A DNA stretch of 5,299 bases, taken from the NCBI GenBank assembly GCA_029052375.1, contig JAIDJD010000244.1, positions 1 to 5,299 of the forward strand, read 5' to 3'. The first letter of the stretch is position 1, and each line of letters starts with the position of its first letter. Of the stretch, positions 1-5,299 are shown piece after piece. This DNA comes from Duncaniella sp. (GTDB lineage Bacteria > Bacteroidota > Bacteroidia > Bacteroidales > Muribaculaceae). The notes beneath the pieces are model-generated. The model saw only the letters and a program-made list of their open reading frames with translations. It was not told where the DNA came from and ran no database searches. The position numbers and the translations under genes were made by a program.

Positions 1-2341
1 TCTTGTGTCCGCGTGTTATGGCCACGGTGTTGAGCCGGCAGTATGCGTTGTAGAGCCCGAAGCTCCAGTATCCGCGGCTGTTGCGCACCTCGCACGAGAG
101 GTCGAGGCGGTGGTAGAAGGGGAGACGGTAGTTGTTGAGGGGCGCTCTCAGCGGTGCCTGGCCGCGGCCCGTCATGCCCTCCGGCGACGGTGTCTCCCAC
201 GACTGGGAGAGGAGGGTGAAGCGGTTGCCCGAGTGGCCTGTCCACGAGGCGTTGAGCGTCACCTTGCCGCTGGCCTTCCACGAGGCCGAGACGTTGATGG
301 AGTGGCGCTGGTCAAAGCGGGCGGGATAGGTCTTGCCGCCGTTCTTCTCTCTGAATGTGCGGTCGGCCCATGCCAGAGAGTAGGCTATGTGGCCTGTCAG
401 ACGGCCTATGCGCTTCTCTATCTTGAAGTCTATCCCCCTGGACGTGCCCCGTCCGGCTGTGAGACGGCCGTCCCAGCGGCCGAGAGGGGGCGTCAGGTAG
501 TGCTCGTCGCGGTATTCGACCAGGTTGTGCATCCACTTCCAGTAGCCCTCGAGGGTGAGCTCGAACCTGCCGTCGCGCGAGCTCCAGCACCCTCCGATGG
601 CCGCCTTGTCGGCCGTTTCGGGCCTGAACCCCGATGTGACGGGTATCCAGAGGTCTGTAGGGAGCGACAGGTAGCTCTGTGTCAGGCGTCGGACATACTG
701 GACCGTGCGGGTGTACGCGCCCTTGACAGCCACGCGCTCTGAGGGGCGGTAGCTGAGCGAGACCCTCGGCGAGAGGCCGTGGCGCAGGCGGCGGTCTGTG
801 TAGAAGAGCGAGGCGTGTATGCCGGCGTCGGCGCGCAGGCGGTCTGAGATGGTCCAGTTGTCAGAGATGTAGACCGAAGCCTCGTCTCCGCGGTATGTGC
901 AGGCAGAGTCTGTGGTCTCTGTCCTGAGGCCGTCCATCTCCGAGACGCGGTTGGAGCGCCCGGGCACAAAGGTGTGCCTGACGTACCCTGCGCCAAAGCT
1001 GACGCGGTGGCTCTCCGAAGCGTTCCAGTCAAAGTCTCCGCGGACCACCCAGTCGGCTATGCGGTTTTCTGTCCCGAGTTTCGTGCGGGTGGTCTCGACG
1101 GTCTTGCCGGTCTCGAGAGGAGTGTAGCGGTTGGTGCTGTCATACTTCATGTCCGAGCCATATCGGGTGAAGGCGCCCGTGAGCTCGGCCCTGAGGTCGG
1201 GGGATATGCGCCAGTTGAGCCCGGCCTGGGCCACGAGGTTGCCCCAGCGGAATCCGTAGTTGTCATCCCACTCCCACTGCTCATATCCTGTCGAGAGCTT
1301 GCTCTTGTCGCCTGAACGCAGGCGGTCGAGCCCCCAGTAGACGCTCGCAAAGCCCTTGAGGCTCTGGCTGAAGCGGTGGGTGACCTTGGCGTTGACGTCA
1401 TAGAATCCATAGCCCATGCGTGTCTGCTCGTCGTCAGAGATGGCGTTGCTGAGGGCCACAAGGGGGATAGACAGCAGGTCGAGCCAGGAACAGCGCACAC
1501 CGGCTATGTATGTGGTCCGGGCGCCTATGGGGCCTGAGAGGTTCAGTGCTCCGGTGTTGAGGCCGAGGCGAGCCGTCCCGTGATGTCCGTCAGAGCGTCC
1601 GTCTCCGAGGCGCACGTCGAGGACAGAGGAGAGCCTGCCGTCGTAGCGCGCGGGTATGGAGGTCTTGTAGAAGTCTATGTGGTGGATGAGGTCTGTGTTG
1701 AAGGTGGAGAAGAGCCCTCCGAAGTGGCTGACCTGATAGAGAGGGACATTGTCGAGCATCACGAGGTTCTGGTCTGAGTCTCCGCCGTGGACGTTCATCC
1801 CTGCGGCTCCTTCCATTCCTTCGGTTACGCCCGGCTGTGTGTGCAGGGCTTTGATGACGTCGCTCTCGCCCAGGAGGGTGGGGGTAGAGCGTATCTCGGT
1901 CCCCGTTATCTTGCGCGAGCCTGTCGCCGCGGTCTCGGTCTGCGGGGCCTCGAGGTGCGAGATAACGACAAGCTCGTCGAGGTGCAGGGTCTTGTCCGGC
2001 TCAGCGTGGGTGCAGGCGCGCTGTCCGAGGACGCCACGCGGCTGGGCCGGACGGCGCCTGTGCCGCCTGAGGATGACGTTCTTCCCCTTGATGCGGTATC
2101 TTATCTCCGTGTCTCTGAACATCCCGTCGAGCACCTTGGCGAGGGGCTTGCGGTCGGCGTCGACCGAGACGTTGACCCCGTCGAGGAGGTCTGAGGAGTA
2201 GACAAAGTTCTTGCCCGTCTGGCTCACGATTTCGCGGAACACCTCGGAGGCGGGCCTGTCTTTGGCGTGCAGAGTCACTCTCTGTGCCATGCCTGAGAGG
2301 TGGAGCAGGATGGCGCAGAGCGTTACGGTAATTGTTCTCAT
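1..2341 (-). CDS. STN-domain TonB-dependent outer-membrane receptor (C-terminus beyond window)
   Basis: This is the outer-membrane receptor and transporter of a surface-signalling system; it would import a ligand with TonB energy and report binding to the anti-sigma factor. Translated by hand, the frame is open from the ATG at 2341 to the window edge, about 780 codons. Residues 1-19 are a signal peptide (cleavage probably after GMA). Residues about 21-92 resemble the STN signalling domain (RVTLHAKDRPASEVFREI, then FVYSSDLL). A TonB-box-like LDELVVIS lies at 121-128. The plug follows, with SDVIKALHTQPGV and MNVHGGDSDQNLVMLDNVPL at about 160-200. The rest is barrel, including YEQWEWDDNYGFRWGNLVAQ and, near the end, NNYRLPFYHRLDL and YWSFGLYNAY; typical relatives end about 20-30 residues later. 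It lacks the carboxypeptidase-like domain usual between STN and plug; an Arg-rich linker is there instead. The start overlaps the anti-sigma stop (TAATG), suggesting translational coupling. Family is secure; ligand unknown. Confidence 0.93.
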   Translation of the reverse strand, partial: MRTITVTLCAILLHLSGMAQRVTLHAKDRPASEVFREIVSQTGKNFVYSSDLLDGVNVSVDADRKPLAKVLDGMFRDTEIRYRIKGKNVILRRHRRRPAQPRGVLGQRACTHAEPDKTLHLDELVVISHLEAPQTETAATGSRKITGTEIRSTPTLLGESDVIKALHTQPGVTEGMEGAAGMNVHGGDSDQNLVMLDNVPLYQVSHFGGLFSTFNTDLIHHIDFYKTSIPARYDGRLSSVLDVRLGDGRSDGHHGTARLGLNTGALNLSGPIGARTTYIAGVRCSWLDLLSIPLVALSNAISDDEQTRMGYGFYDVNAKVTHRFSQSLKGFASVYWGLDRLRSGDKSKLSTGYEQWEWDDNYGFRWGNLVAQAGLNWRISPDLRAELTGAFTRYGSDMKYDSTNRYTPLETGKTVETTRTKLGTENRIADWVVRGDFDWNASESHRVSFGAGYVRHTFVPGRSNRVSEMDGLRTETTDSACTYRGDEASVYISDNWTISDRLRADAGIHASLFYTDRRLRHGLSPRVSLSYRPSERVAVKGAYTRTVQYVRRLTQSYLSLPTDLWIPVTSGFRPETADKAAIGGCWSSRDGRFELTLEGYWKWMHNLVEYRDEHYLTPPLGRWDGRLTAGRGTSRGIDFKIEKRIGRLTGHIAYSLAWADRTFREKNGGKTYPARFDQRHSINVSASWKASGKVTLNASWTGHSGNRFTLLSQSWETPSPEGMTGRGQAPLRAPLNNYRLPFYHRLDLSCEVRNSRGYWSFGLYNAYCRLNTVAITRGHK

Positions 2342-2790
2342 TACTCTTGTGTCTTGACTTTCAGTTTTGTGCCGAGGGTCTCGTTGATCGCTTCCACGAG
2401 GTCTCGGGCGTTGCCTTCGTAGCGGAGGGTGAGCCTCAGGCTGTCGGCGCCCTCGGGCATACCCTCCAGCTCTGTGCCGTAGGTCTCCCTTATCTTGTCG
2501 GCCACCTGCGGGAGGGTTGCGCCGTCAAAGTCGAGAACCTTGACCTGCATGGCTTTTGGTGTGGCTGTCTGCTCTGCGGCTGGTCCGGGGGCCGAGGGCA
2601 GGATGTCGTTGCGCATGACGACGGTGGCTGTGACGGCGAGGACGGCCGCTATGGCCACGGATGCCGCGGCTCTCAGAGGTGTCCACCACAGGCGCCGGCC
2701 TGTGACGGCTGTCAGGGCCCTGCGGGTGTCGAATGCCCCGTGGCGGAAGTGGCGGGCCACGAAGCTGATGTTATCGTCGAAGTCTTTCAT
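2341..2790 (-). CDS. Miniature FecR-like anti-sigma factor (membrane segment + DUF4974-like domain)
   Basis: Likely the inner-membrane anti-sigma factor that links the receptor to the ECF sigma factor. The 149-aa protein has a short cytoplasmic N-terminus (about 1-37, with FVARHFRHGAFDTRRAL, which would contact sigma), one membrane segment at about 38-58 (AAASVAIAAVLAVTATVV), a Pro/Ala-rich spacer to about 80, and a periplasmic domain at about 81-147. That domain (VKVLDFDGATLPQVADKI, LRLTLRYEGNARDLVEAI, TLGTKLKVK) follows the pattern of DUF4974, the STN-like C-terminal domain of Bacteroidetes FecR proteins. The FecR domain that normally lies between membrane segment and DUF4974 is missing, so this is roughly half the usual FecR length. 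A GAGGA ribosome-binding site (2796-2800) lies 5 nt before the ATG. It follows the beta-barrel gene by 13 bp and overlaps the receptor start by 1 base. The role is inferred from architecture and position. Confidence 0.82.
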   Translation of the reverse strand: MKDFDDNISFVARHFRHGAFDTRRALTAVTGRRLWWTPLRAAASVAIAAVLAVTATVVMRNDILPSAPGPAAEQTATPKAMQVKVLDFDGATLPQVADKIRETYGTELEGMPEGADSLRLTLRYEGNARDLVEAINETLGTKLKVKTQE

Positions 2791-2803
2791 ATCCGTCCTC
2801 GTG

Positions 2804-3370
2804 TCAGAAGTCTATGCCGAGGCGGAAGGAGAAGTATCCCCTCCAGCGCCGTTCGATGCCTGTGGATTTGATTTCGAAAGACTCTCCGGGTACGACTGTC
2901 ATCTCGTAGGTCTGGACGCCAATGTTCTTGAGGGTGGCTCCGAGGCCGAGGTTGATGCCGAGCTTGCGCCCCCAGTTGAATCTGTAGCCTATCATGGGCG
3001 AGAGGTAGGCTCCGCCGCCGTCTGTGAGGTTGTATCCGGCTTTGATGTCGGCGAATGGTGTCAGCTTGCCTAACTTGAGGTCGGCACGTCCTTGGAGGAA
3101 CACGGGGATGATATACTCGCCCACGTTGCGGCTGTGCTCTACGGAGAGGCCTGCGCCCACAAACCACACGGGGGTTATCTGATAGCCGTGAGAGGTGGAG
3201 ATGCCTGAGTAGTAGGCTGTGAGCCTGTGGGCCTCGGGCGTGTACATATAGGCGTAGGATGTGAGCGAGTTGTTCCAGTCCAGGAAGCCGCGGTAGCCCC
3301 GTTCGGGCTGTCGGGCTAAGACGGCGAGGCAGACAAGGAGTGACAGAAGGATTAGGGAGATTCGTTTCAT
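2804..3370 (-). CDS. Small outer-membrane beta-barrel protein
   Basis: A 188-aa exported protein of unknown specific function. Residues 1-19 form a signal peptide (MKRISLILLSLLVCLAVLA). The mature part shows alternating polar and hydrophobic beta-strands with many Gly and aromatic residues, for example YQITPVWFVGAGLSVEH, LTPFADIKAGYNL, AYLSPMIGYRFNWGRKLGI and GYFSFRLGIDF. It ends in Phe, as outer-membrane barrels often do for assembly by BAM. A mature length near 168 residues fits a barrel of about eight strands of the porin/OmpA-barrel type; there is no OmpA peptidoglycan-binding domain. The gene lies between the sigma factor (86 bp upstream) and the anti-sigma gene (13 bp downstream), so it is probably co-expressed with the signalling relay and could be an accessory surface component or sensor. 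That is inference from position. No clear Shine-Dalgarno sequence precedes the ATG, which is common in Bacteroidales. Confidence 0.85.
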   Translation of the reverse strand: MKRISLILLSLLVCLAVLARQPERGYRGFLDWNNSLTSYAYMYTPEAHRLTAYYSGISTSHGYQITPVWFVGAGLSVEHSRNVGEYIIPVFLQGRADLKLGKLTPFADIKAGYNLTDGGGAYLSPMIGYRFNWGRKLGINLGLGATLKNIGVQTYEMTVVPGESFEIKSTGIERRWRGYFSFRLGIDF

Positions 3371-3410
3371 GTCGGTGGGTATTGCTGGTTTTCGGTTTTG
3401 TTTCTGACCC

Positions 3411-3444
3411 TATGACGCAGCTCCGTCCGAAAAGTACTATCCCC
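3411..3444 (-). promoter_or_regulatory. Possible ECF-sigma-dependent promoter upstream of the beta-barrel gene
   Basis: The 86-bp gap between the sigma and beta-barrel genes contains, on the minus strand, GGGGATAG (3437-3444) and CGTCATA (3411-3417). CGTC is a widespread ECF -10 core, and a G-rich element upstream could act as the -35. The spacing of 19-21 bp, depending on which bases are counted, is longer than the 16-17 bp common for ECF promoters, so this is a guess. If real, the sigma factor would switch on the barrel, anti-sigma and receptor genes directly downstream. No TAnnTTTG with a properly spaced -33 element is present here. Confidence 0.35.
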
Positions 3445-3497
3445 GACAAAAAAAATTTAGAGAAAAGGCAGAAAGAAGGGCTTGCCTCCGTCCGAAA
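3421..3497. repeat. 12-bp direct repeat CTCCGTCCGAAA
   Basis: The 12-mer ctccgtccgaaa occurs at 3421-3432, inside the possible ECF promoter, and again at 3486-3497, in the last codons of the sigma gene, where the minus strand encodes LSDGG. The copies start 65 bp apart. The match is exact. Chance duplication in GC-rich DNA is possible, but the placement around the end of the sigma gene and the promoter-like spacer makes a regulatory role conceivable. Confidence 0.55.
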
Positions 3498-3957
3498 GCT
3501 CATCCCTGAGCCTTGCGAAAGCCTTGGACATCTGATTCTTGACCGTCTGCATCGAGATGCCCAGCTCCGAGGCTATCTCGTCGTTGGACAGGCCGTCTCG
3601 TTTGCTCATCAGGAATATCTCGCGGCAACGCTCAGGCAGGGCTTCTATGGCTCTCCATACACGGGCGTCGCGCTCAGAGGTGTCCACGGCCTCGTCGTTA
3701 GGCTCGGGCATGGCCTCGAGCTCGACCGTCCTGAGTCTGCCGCGCAGGAGCGAGACACACCCGTTGCGGACGCTCATATACATGAAAGGCTTGAAGTCTG
3801 CAATCTCTCCGCCCTCCGAGATGCGCTCCCATGCGCGTATGAAGGCCTCCTGCACGATGTCCTCGGCCTCGCCGGTGTCTCCCGTGATGCGCAGGGCGTA
3901 CATCCCCAAAGGGAGGTATAGCCTGCGGAACTGTGTCTCGAACTCGCGGCGTGTCAT
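3457..3957 (-). CDS. ECF RNA polymerase sigma factor, FecI-like (Bacteroidetes sigma-70 family 1 type)
   Basis: Directs RNA polymerase to a small set of promoters, probably those of its own downstream genes, when the anti-sigma factor lets go. The 166-aa protein has region 2 at about residues 7-75 (FRRLYLPLGMYALRITGD, AEDIVQEAFIRAWERI, FKPFMYMSVRNGCVSLLRG) and region 4 at about 95-152 (IEALPERCREIFLMS, then the helix-turn-helix GLSNDEIASELGISMQTVKN and MSKAFARLRDEL). There is no region 1 or 3, as expected for ECF sigmas. The MTRREFE start is chosen because region 2 begins right after it; the same frame stays open upstream to an ATG at 4269, but that stretch lies inside the transferase gene and looks like no sigma sequence. 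The ATG overlaps the transferase stop as ATGA and has no Shine-Dalgarno sequence of its own, so translation is probably coupled. The C-terminus ends FFLPFL, encoded by T-rich DNA. Confidence 0.95.
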   Translation of the reverse strand: MTRREFETQFRRLYLPLGMYALRITGDTGEAEDIVQEAFIRAWERISEGGEIADFKPFMYMSVRNGCVSLLRGRLRTVELEAMPEPNDEAVDTSERDARVWRAIEALPERCREIFLMSKRDGLSNDEIASELGISMQTVKNQMSKAFARLRDELSDGGKPFFLPFL

Positions 3958-5066
3958 CTGAGTCGGGGGGGCGTGAGGCTCTCTCTCAGGAATCTGCGCG
4001 AATGTTCGCGCCCCTCGGCGAGCACGCGGTCTACGTTGGCCCAGTCTATCGGCGGGAGGGAATCGAGCGTGGTCATGCGGACAAAATCTCTGCTGTCGGC
4101 GAGCCTGTCCATGAGGCCGAGCGGGCGCAGCAGCGAGATGAAGCGCGAGAGCCCTCCGCGCTGTTCGTTGACGATGGAGATGAACGGCACATGGTAGAGC
4201 AGGCAGAAGATGGTGCCGTGGAACGAGTCGCACAGGACATACCTGGCGTTCTTGATGGCCGAAATCCACTCCCTCGGGCCTATGCCGTGGGTCTCTTCCT
4301 TCATCTTCACAGTCCTCAGGCCGCCCATGTTCCGGGCTATGGTCTCCACGGCCCTGTCCATGGCCGGGTCCGGGTCGAGGATGTAGACGCCCAGGCTGGG
4401 GTCGCCGGCGGTGTCCGCGGCTCCGGGGCCAAGCAGGCGGTCAAAGCCCTCGCGCCCGAGCATCAGGGTGGGGTCCTGGACAACAGTGGCCTCGGCGCCG
4501 AGCCTGCGGGCCAGCGGGATGCCGTCCTCCTCGCGGACGGATACGGCGTCAAACTTCGCGAGCAGGCGCGAGCACACCCGCTCCTGGGCCGGGGAGAACT
4601 CCCACTCGGATGTGCCGAAAGAGGCCGCGTAGGCCACACGGGCCACATCGCGCCCCTCGGCAAAGCTAAGAAACATCTCCTTGATGGCCTGGCTGTACTT
4701 GGGGCGCCATACCTGGTCGCTCCCCACTATCAGGGCCTCCAGCCCGTAGCGGTCTATAAGCCGCGGGCTGTAGCCGTTCCAGAACGTTTGTGTATGTGAC
4801 ACGCAGGTATCCACAAACTCTATGACCTCGGGAAGTGTGCGCCCCGGAGCGTAGGGTATGAGCCATGATGCCTGTCCGCCTCCAGCAAGGCGAGACAGTA
4901 TCCTCTTGGCCGAGGAGAGCAGGTAGGGGATGCCCGTATTGCCCCACATGAAGTCGAGAGTCACCGGGTCGTGGCCCATCTCCCTCAGGACCTGCTGCAG
5001 GGCATAGTTCTGAAGGATGCCTCCATAGTTGCCCCACAGGGGCTGGGTGACGATTCCGATTTTCAT
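3954..5066 (-). CDS. Polysaccharide pyruvyl transferase family protein
   Basis: Member of the PF04230 (WcaK/CsaB-like) family, whose studied members transfer pyruvate from phosphoenolpyruvate onto a sugar of a surface polysaccharide; the acceptor here is unknown. The 370-aa length is normal for the family. Visible motifs: MKIGIVTQPLWGNYGGILQN at the N-terminus, LIVGSDQVW at 112-120, AYAASFGTSEW at about 145-155, FDAVSVREEDG at 172-182, VVQDPTLML at 196-204 and DSFHGTIFCLLYHVPFI at 280-296. No membrane segment or signal peptide is seen, so it should act in the cytoplasm. The start at 5066 is chosen because MKIGIVTQ is the usual family N-terminus; an upstream in-frame ATG at 5114 lies inside the promoter -7 box and would not be transcribed from it. 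The stop overlaps the sigma-factor start by 4 bases. A C7 run lies in codons 366-368. No glycosyltransferase neighbours are visible, unusual for a gene of a capsule or exopolysaccharide cluster. Confidence 0.92.
   Translation of the reverse strand: MKIGIVTQPLWGNYGGILQNYALQQVLREMGHDPVTLDFMWGNTGIPYLLSSAKRILSRLAGGGQASWLIPYAPGRTLPEVIEFVDTCVSHTQTFWNGYSPRLIDRYGLEALIVGSDQVWRPKYSQAIKEMFLSFAEGRDVARVAYAASFGTSEWEFSPAQERVCSRLLAKFDAVSVREEDGIPLARRLGAEATVVQDPTLMLGREGFDRLLGPGAADTAGDPSLGVYILDPDPAMDRAVETIARNMGGLRTVKMKEETHGIGPREWISAIKNARYVLCDSFHGTIFCLLYHVPFISIVNEQRGGLSRFISLLRPLGLMDRLADSRDFVRMTTLDSLPPIDWANVDRVLAEGREHSRRFLRESLTPPRLR
3965..3971 (-). repeat. C7 homopolymer at the transferase-sigma junction
   Basis: Seven G on the plus strand (C7 on the coding strand) lie in codons 366-368 of the transferase, 8 bases before the sigma-factor ATG. 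The zero frame reads T-P-P-R-L-R-stop. In the -1 frame it reads P-T-Q and continues straight into the sigma-factor ATG with no stop, so a one-base gain or a -1 slip would give an in-frame 536-residue transferase-sigma fusion. Confidence 0.6.
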
Positions 5067-5111
5067 TCTTTGTCGCGGGGGGATTGGTGATGGTCTGTGG
5101 TTGTGACGGTG

Positions 5112-5143
5112 CAAAGCTACGAAAATTCTATGGCACGGGCAAA
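5112..5143 (-). promoter_or_regulatory. Bacteroidetes-type sigma-ABfr promoter for the transferase-sigma operon
   Basis: On the minus strand a -7 element TAGCTTTG (5112-5119) matches the consensus TAnnTTTG exactly, and a -33 TTTG (5140-5143) precedes it with a 20-bp spacer, the spacing usual in Bacteroides. Transcription would start near 5104-5107 and leave a 5' leader of about 40 nt before the ATG at 5066. The spacer is AT-rich compared with the surrounding DNA. It is the only consensus housekeeping promoter I see in the window, and it would drive the transferase and, through the ATGA overlap, the sigma factor. Confidence 0.8.
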
Positions 5144-5150
5144 TCCAAAG

Positions 5151-5174
5151 GCCGCAGACCGTCTCGCCGCAGAC
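5151..5174. repeat. 9-bp direct repeat GCCGCAGAC after the glutaminase gene
   Basis: The 9-mer gccgcagac occurs at 5151-5159 and 5166-5174, right after the glutaminase stop codon. The second copy can form only a short 4-bp stem (GTCT/AGAC) on the minus strand. There is no clear GC-stem followed by a T-run, so I do not call a terminator for the glutaminase gene. Confidence 0.4.
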
Positions 5175-5299
5175 TCAGAAGATGGATTTCGAGATATCTG
5201 TCGTGAACCTCTCGAGCGCCTCAATGCCTACGAGAGAGTTGCCGAACGTGTTCAGCTCGGGCCCCCACACGGCTATGGAGATCTTCTCGGGCAGGTAGG
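5175..5299 (-). CDS. glsA: Probable glutaminase A, C-terminal 41 codons (N-terminus beyond window)
   Basis: The frame is open from the window edge to a TGA at 5175-5177. The fragment reads YLPEKISIAVWGPELNTFGN, then SLVGIEALERFTTDISKSIF. The pattern I.VW.P.L...GNS..G..ALE.........IF matches the conserved C-terminal end of serine-type bacterial glutaminases (PF04960), which hydrolyse glutamine to glutamate and ammonia in the cytoplasm. The active site lies outside the window, so the call rests on this short tail only. The gene is probably unrelated in function to the signalling genes, because a strong-looking promoter lies between them. An alternative is another member of the beta-lactamase-like serine hydrolase fold. 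Confidence 0.72.
   Translation of the reverse strand, partial: YLPEKISIAVWGPELNTFGNSLVGIEALERFTTDISKSIF

Noticed and set aside
5..742. 245-codon plus-strand reading frame, and similar ones at 1749-2201 and 1787-2194
   Set aside because: They run opposite the receptor gene, whose translation carries the conserved plug and barrel motifs; the plus-strand products are low-complexity and resemble nothing known.
3448..3485. Rho-independent terminator after the sigma gene (A8 on the plus strand, T8 on the coding strand)
   Set aside because: The T-run is real, but only a 3-4 bp stem can be formed in front of it, so a terminator is not supported.
2787..3503. 238-codon minus-strand frame overlapping the beta-barrel gene
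   Set aside because: It is out of frame with the signal-peptide-bearing barrel protein and its product is Arg/His/Pro-rich shadow sequence.
3457..4269. Sigma factor with a 104-residue N-terminal extension starting at 4269
   Set aside because: The extra part lies inside the transferase gene in another frame, is rich in Arg, His and Pro, and the sigma-70 region 2 starts directly after the ATG at 3957.
3933..4799. 288-codon plus-strand reading frame opposite the transferase and sigma genes
   Set aside because: It lies antisense to two clearly recognisable genes, its translation shows no known motif, and long antisense frames are expected in GC-rich DNA with this codon use.
5066..5114. Longer transferase start at 5114 (16 extra residues)
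   Set aside because: That ATG falls within the -7 promoter element, and the added residues are His/Pro/Arg-rich and unlike family members, which begin at MKIGIVTQ.
1..5299. CRISPR arrays, tRNA or rRNA genes, insertion sequences and attachment sites
   Set aside because: No regularly spaced repeats, no RNA-gene sequence, no transposase or terminal inverted repeats were seen on either strand.

Overview
The window reads as chromosomal DNA from a GC-rich member of the Bacteroidales (Alistipes- or Muribaculaceae-like by base composition; the genus is a guess). Four things support this. The ECF sigma factor is of the FecI-like type expanded in Bacteroidetes. The outer-membrane receptor carries an N-terminal STN signalling domain. 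The anti-sigma factor has a DUF4974-like periplasmic domain. The one clear promoter has the Bacteroidetes form TTTG-N20-TAnnTTTG rather than -35/-10 boxes of the E. coli type. All supported genes lie on the minus strand, so they are transcribed from high to low coordinates.

Layout in transcription order. The 3' end of a probable glutaminase gene (5175-5299, partial) is followed by a 108-bp intergenic region with a strong-looking promoter (5112-5143). Then come a polysaccharide pyruvyl transferase family protein (3954-5066, 370 aa), an ECF sigma factor (3457-3957, 166 aa; ATGA overlap with the transferase), an 86-bp gap with a possible ECF-type promoter, a small outer-membrane beta-barrel protein (2804-3370, 188 aa), a miniature FecR-like anti-sigma factor (2341-2790, 149 aa) and an STN-containing TonB-dependent receptor (1-2341, about 780 codons present, C-terminus outside the window; TAATG overlap with the anti-sigma gene).

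How they may work together (inference from the families). The receptor, anti-sigma and sigma factor form a FecA/FecR/FecI-type trans-envelope signalling relay. The receptor STN domain would report ligand binding in the outer membrane to the periplasmic domain of the anti-sigma factor, which would release the sigma factor in the cytoplasm. Three features depart from the textbook arrangement. A beta-barrel gene sits between sigma and anti-sigma. The anti-sigma factor has a membrane segment and a DUF4974-like domain but no room for the FecR domain. The sigma gene is joined by a 4-bp overlap to a sugar-modifying transferase gene, with a C7 homopolymer at the junction that would fuse the two reading frames after a -1 slip. 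The ligand cannot be told from the sequence.
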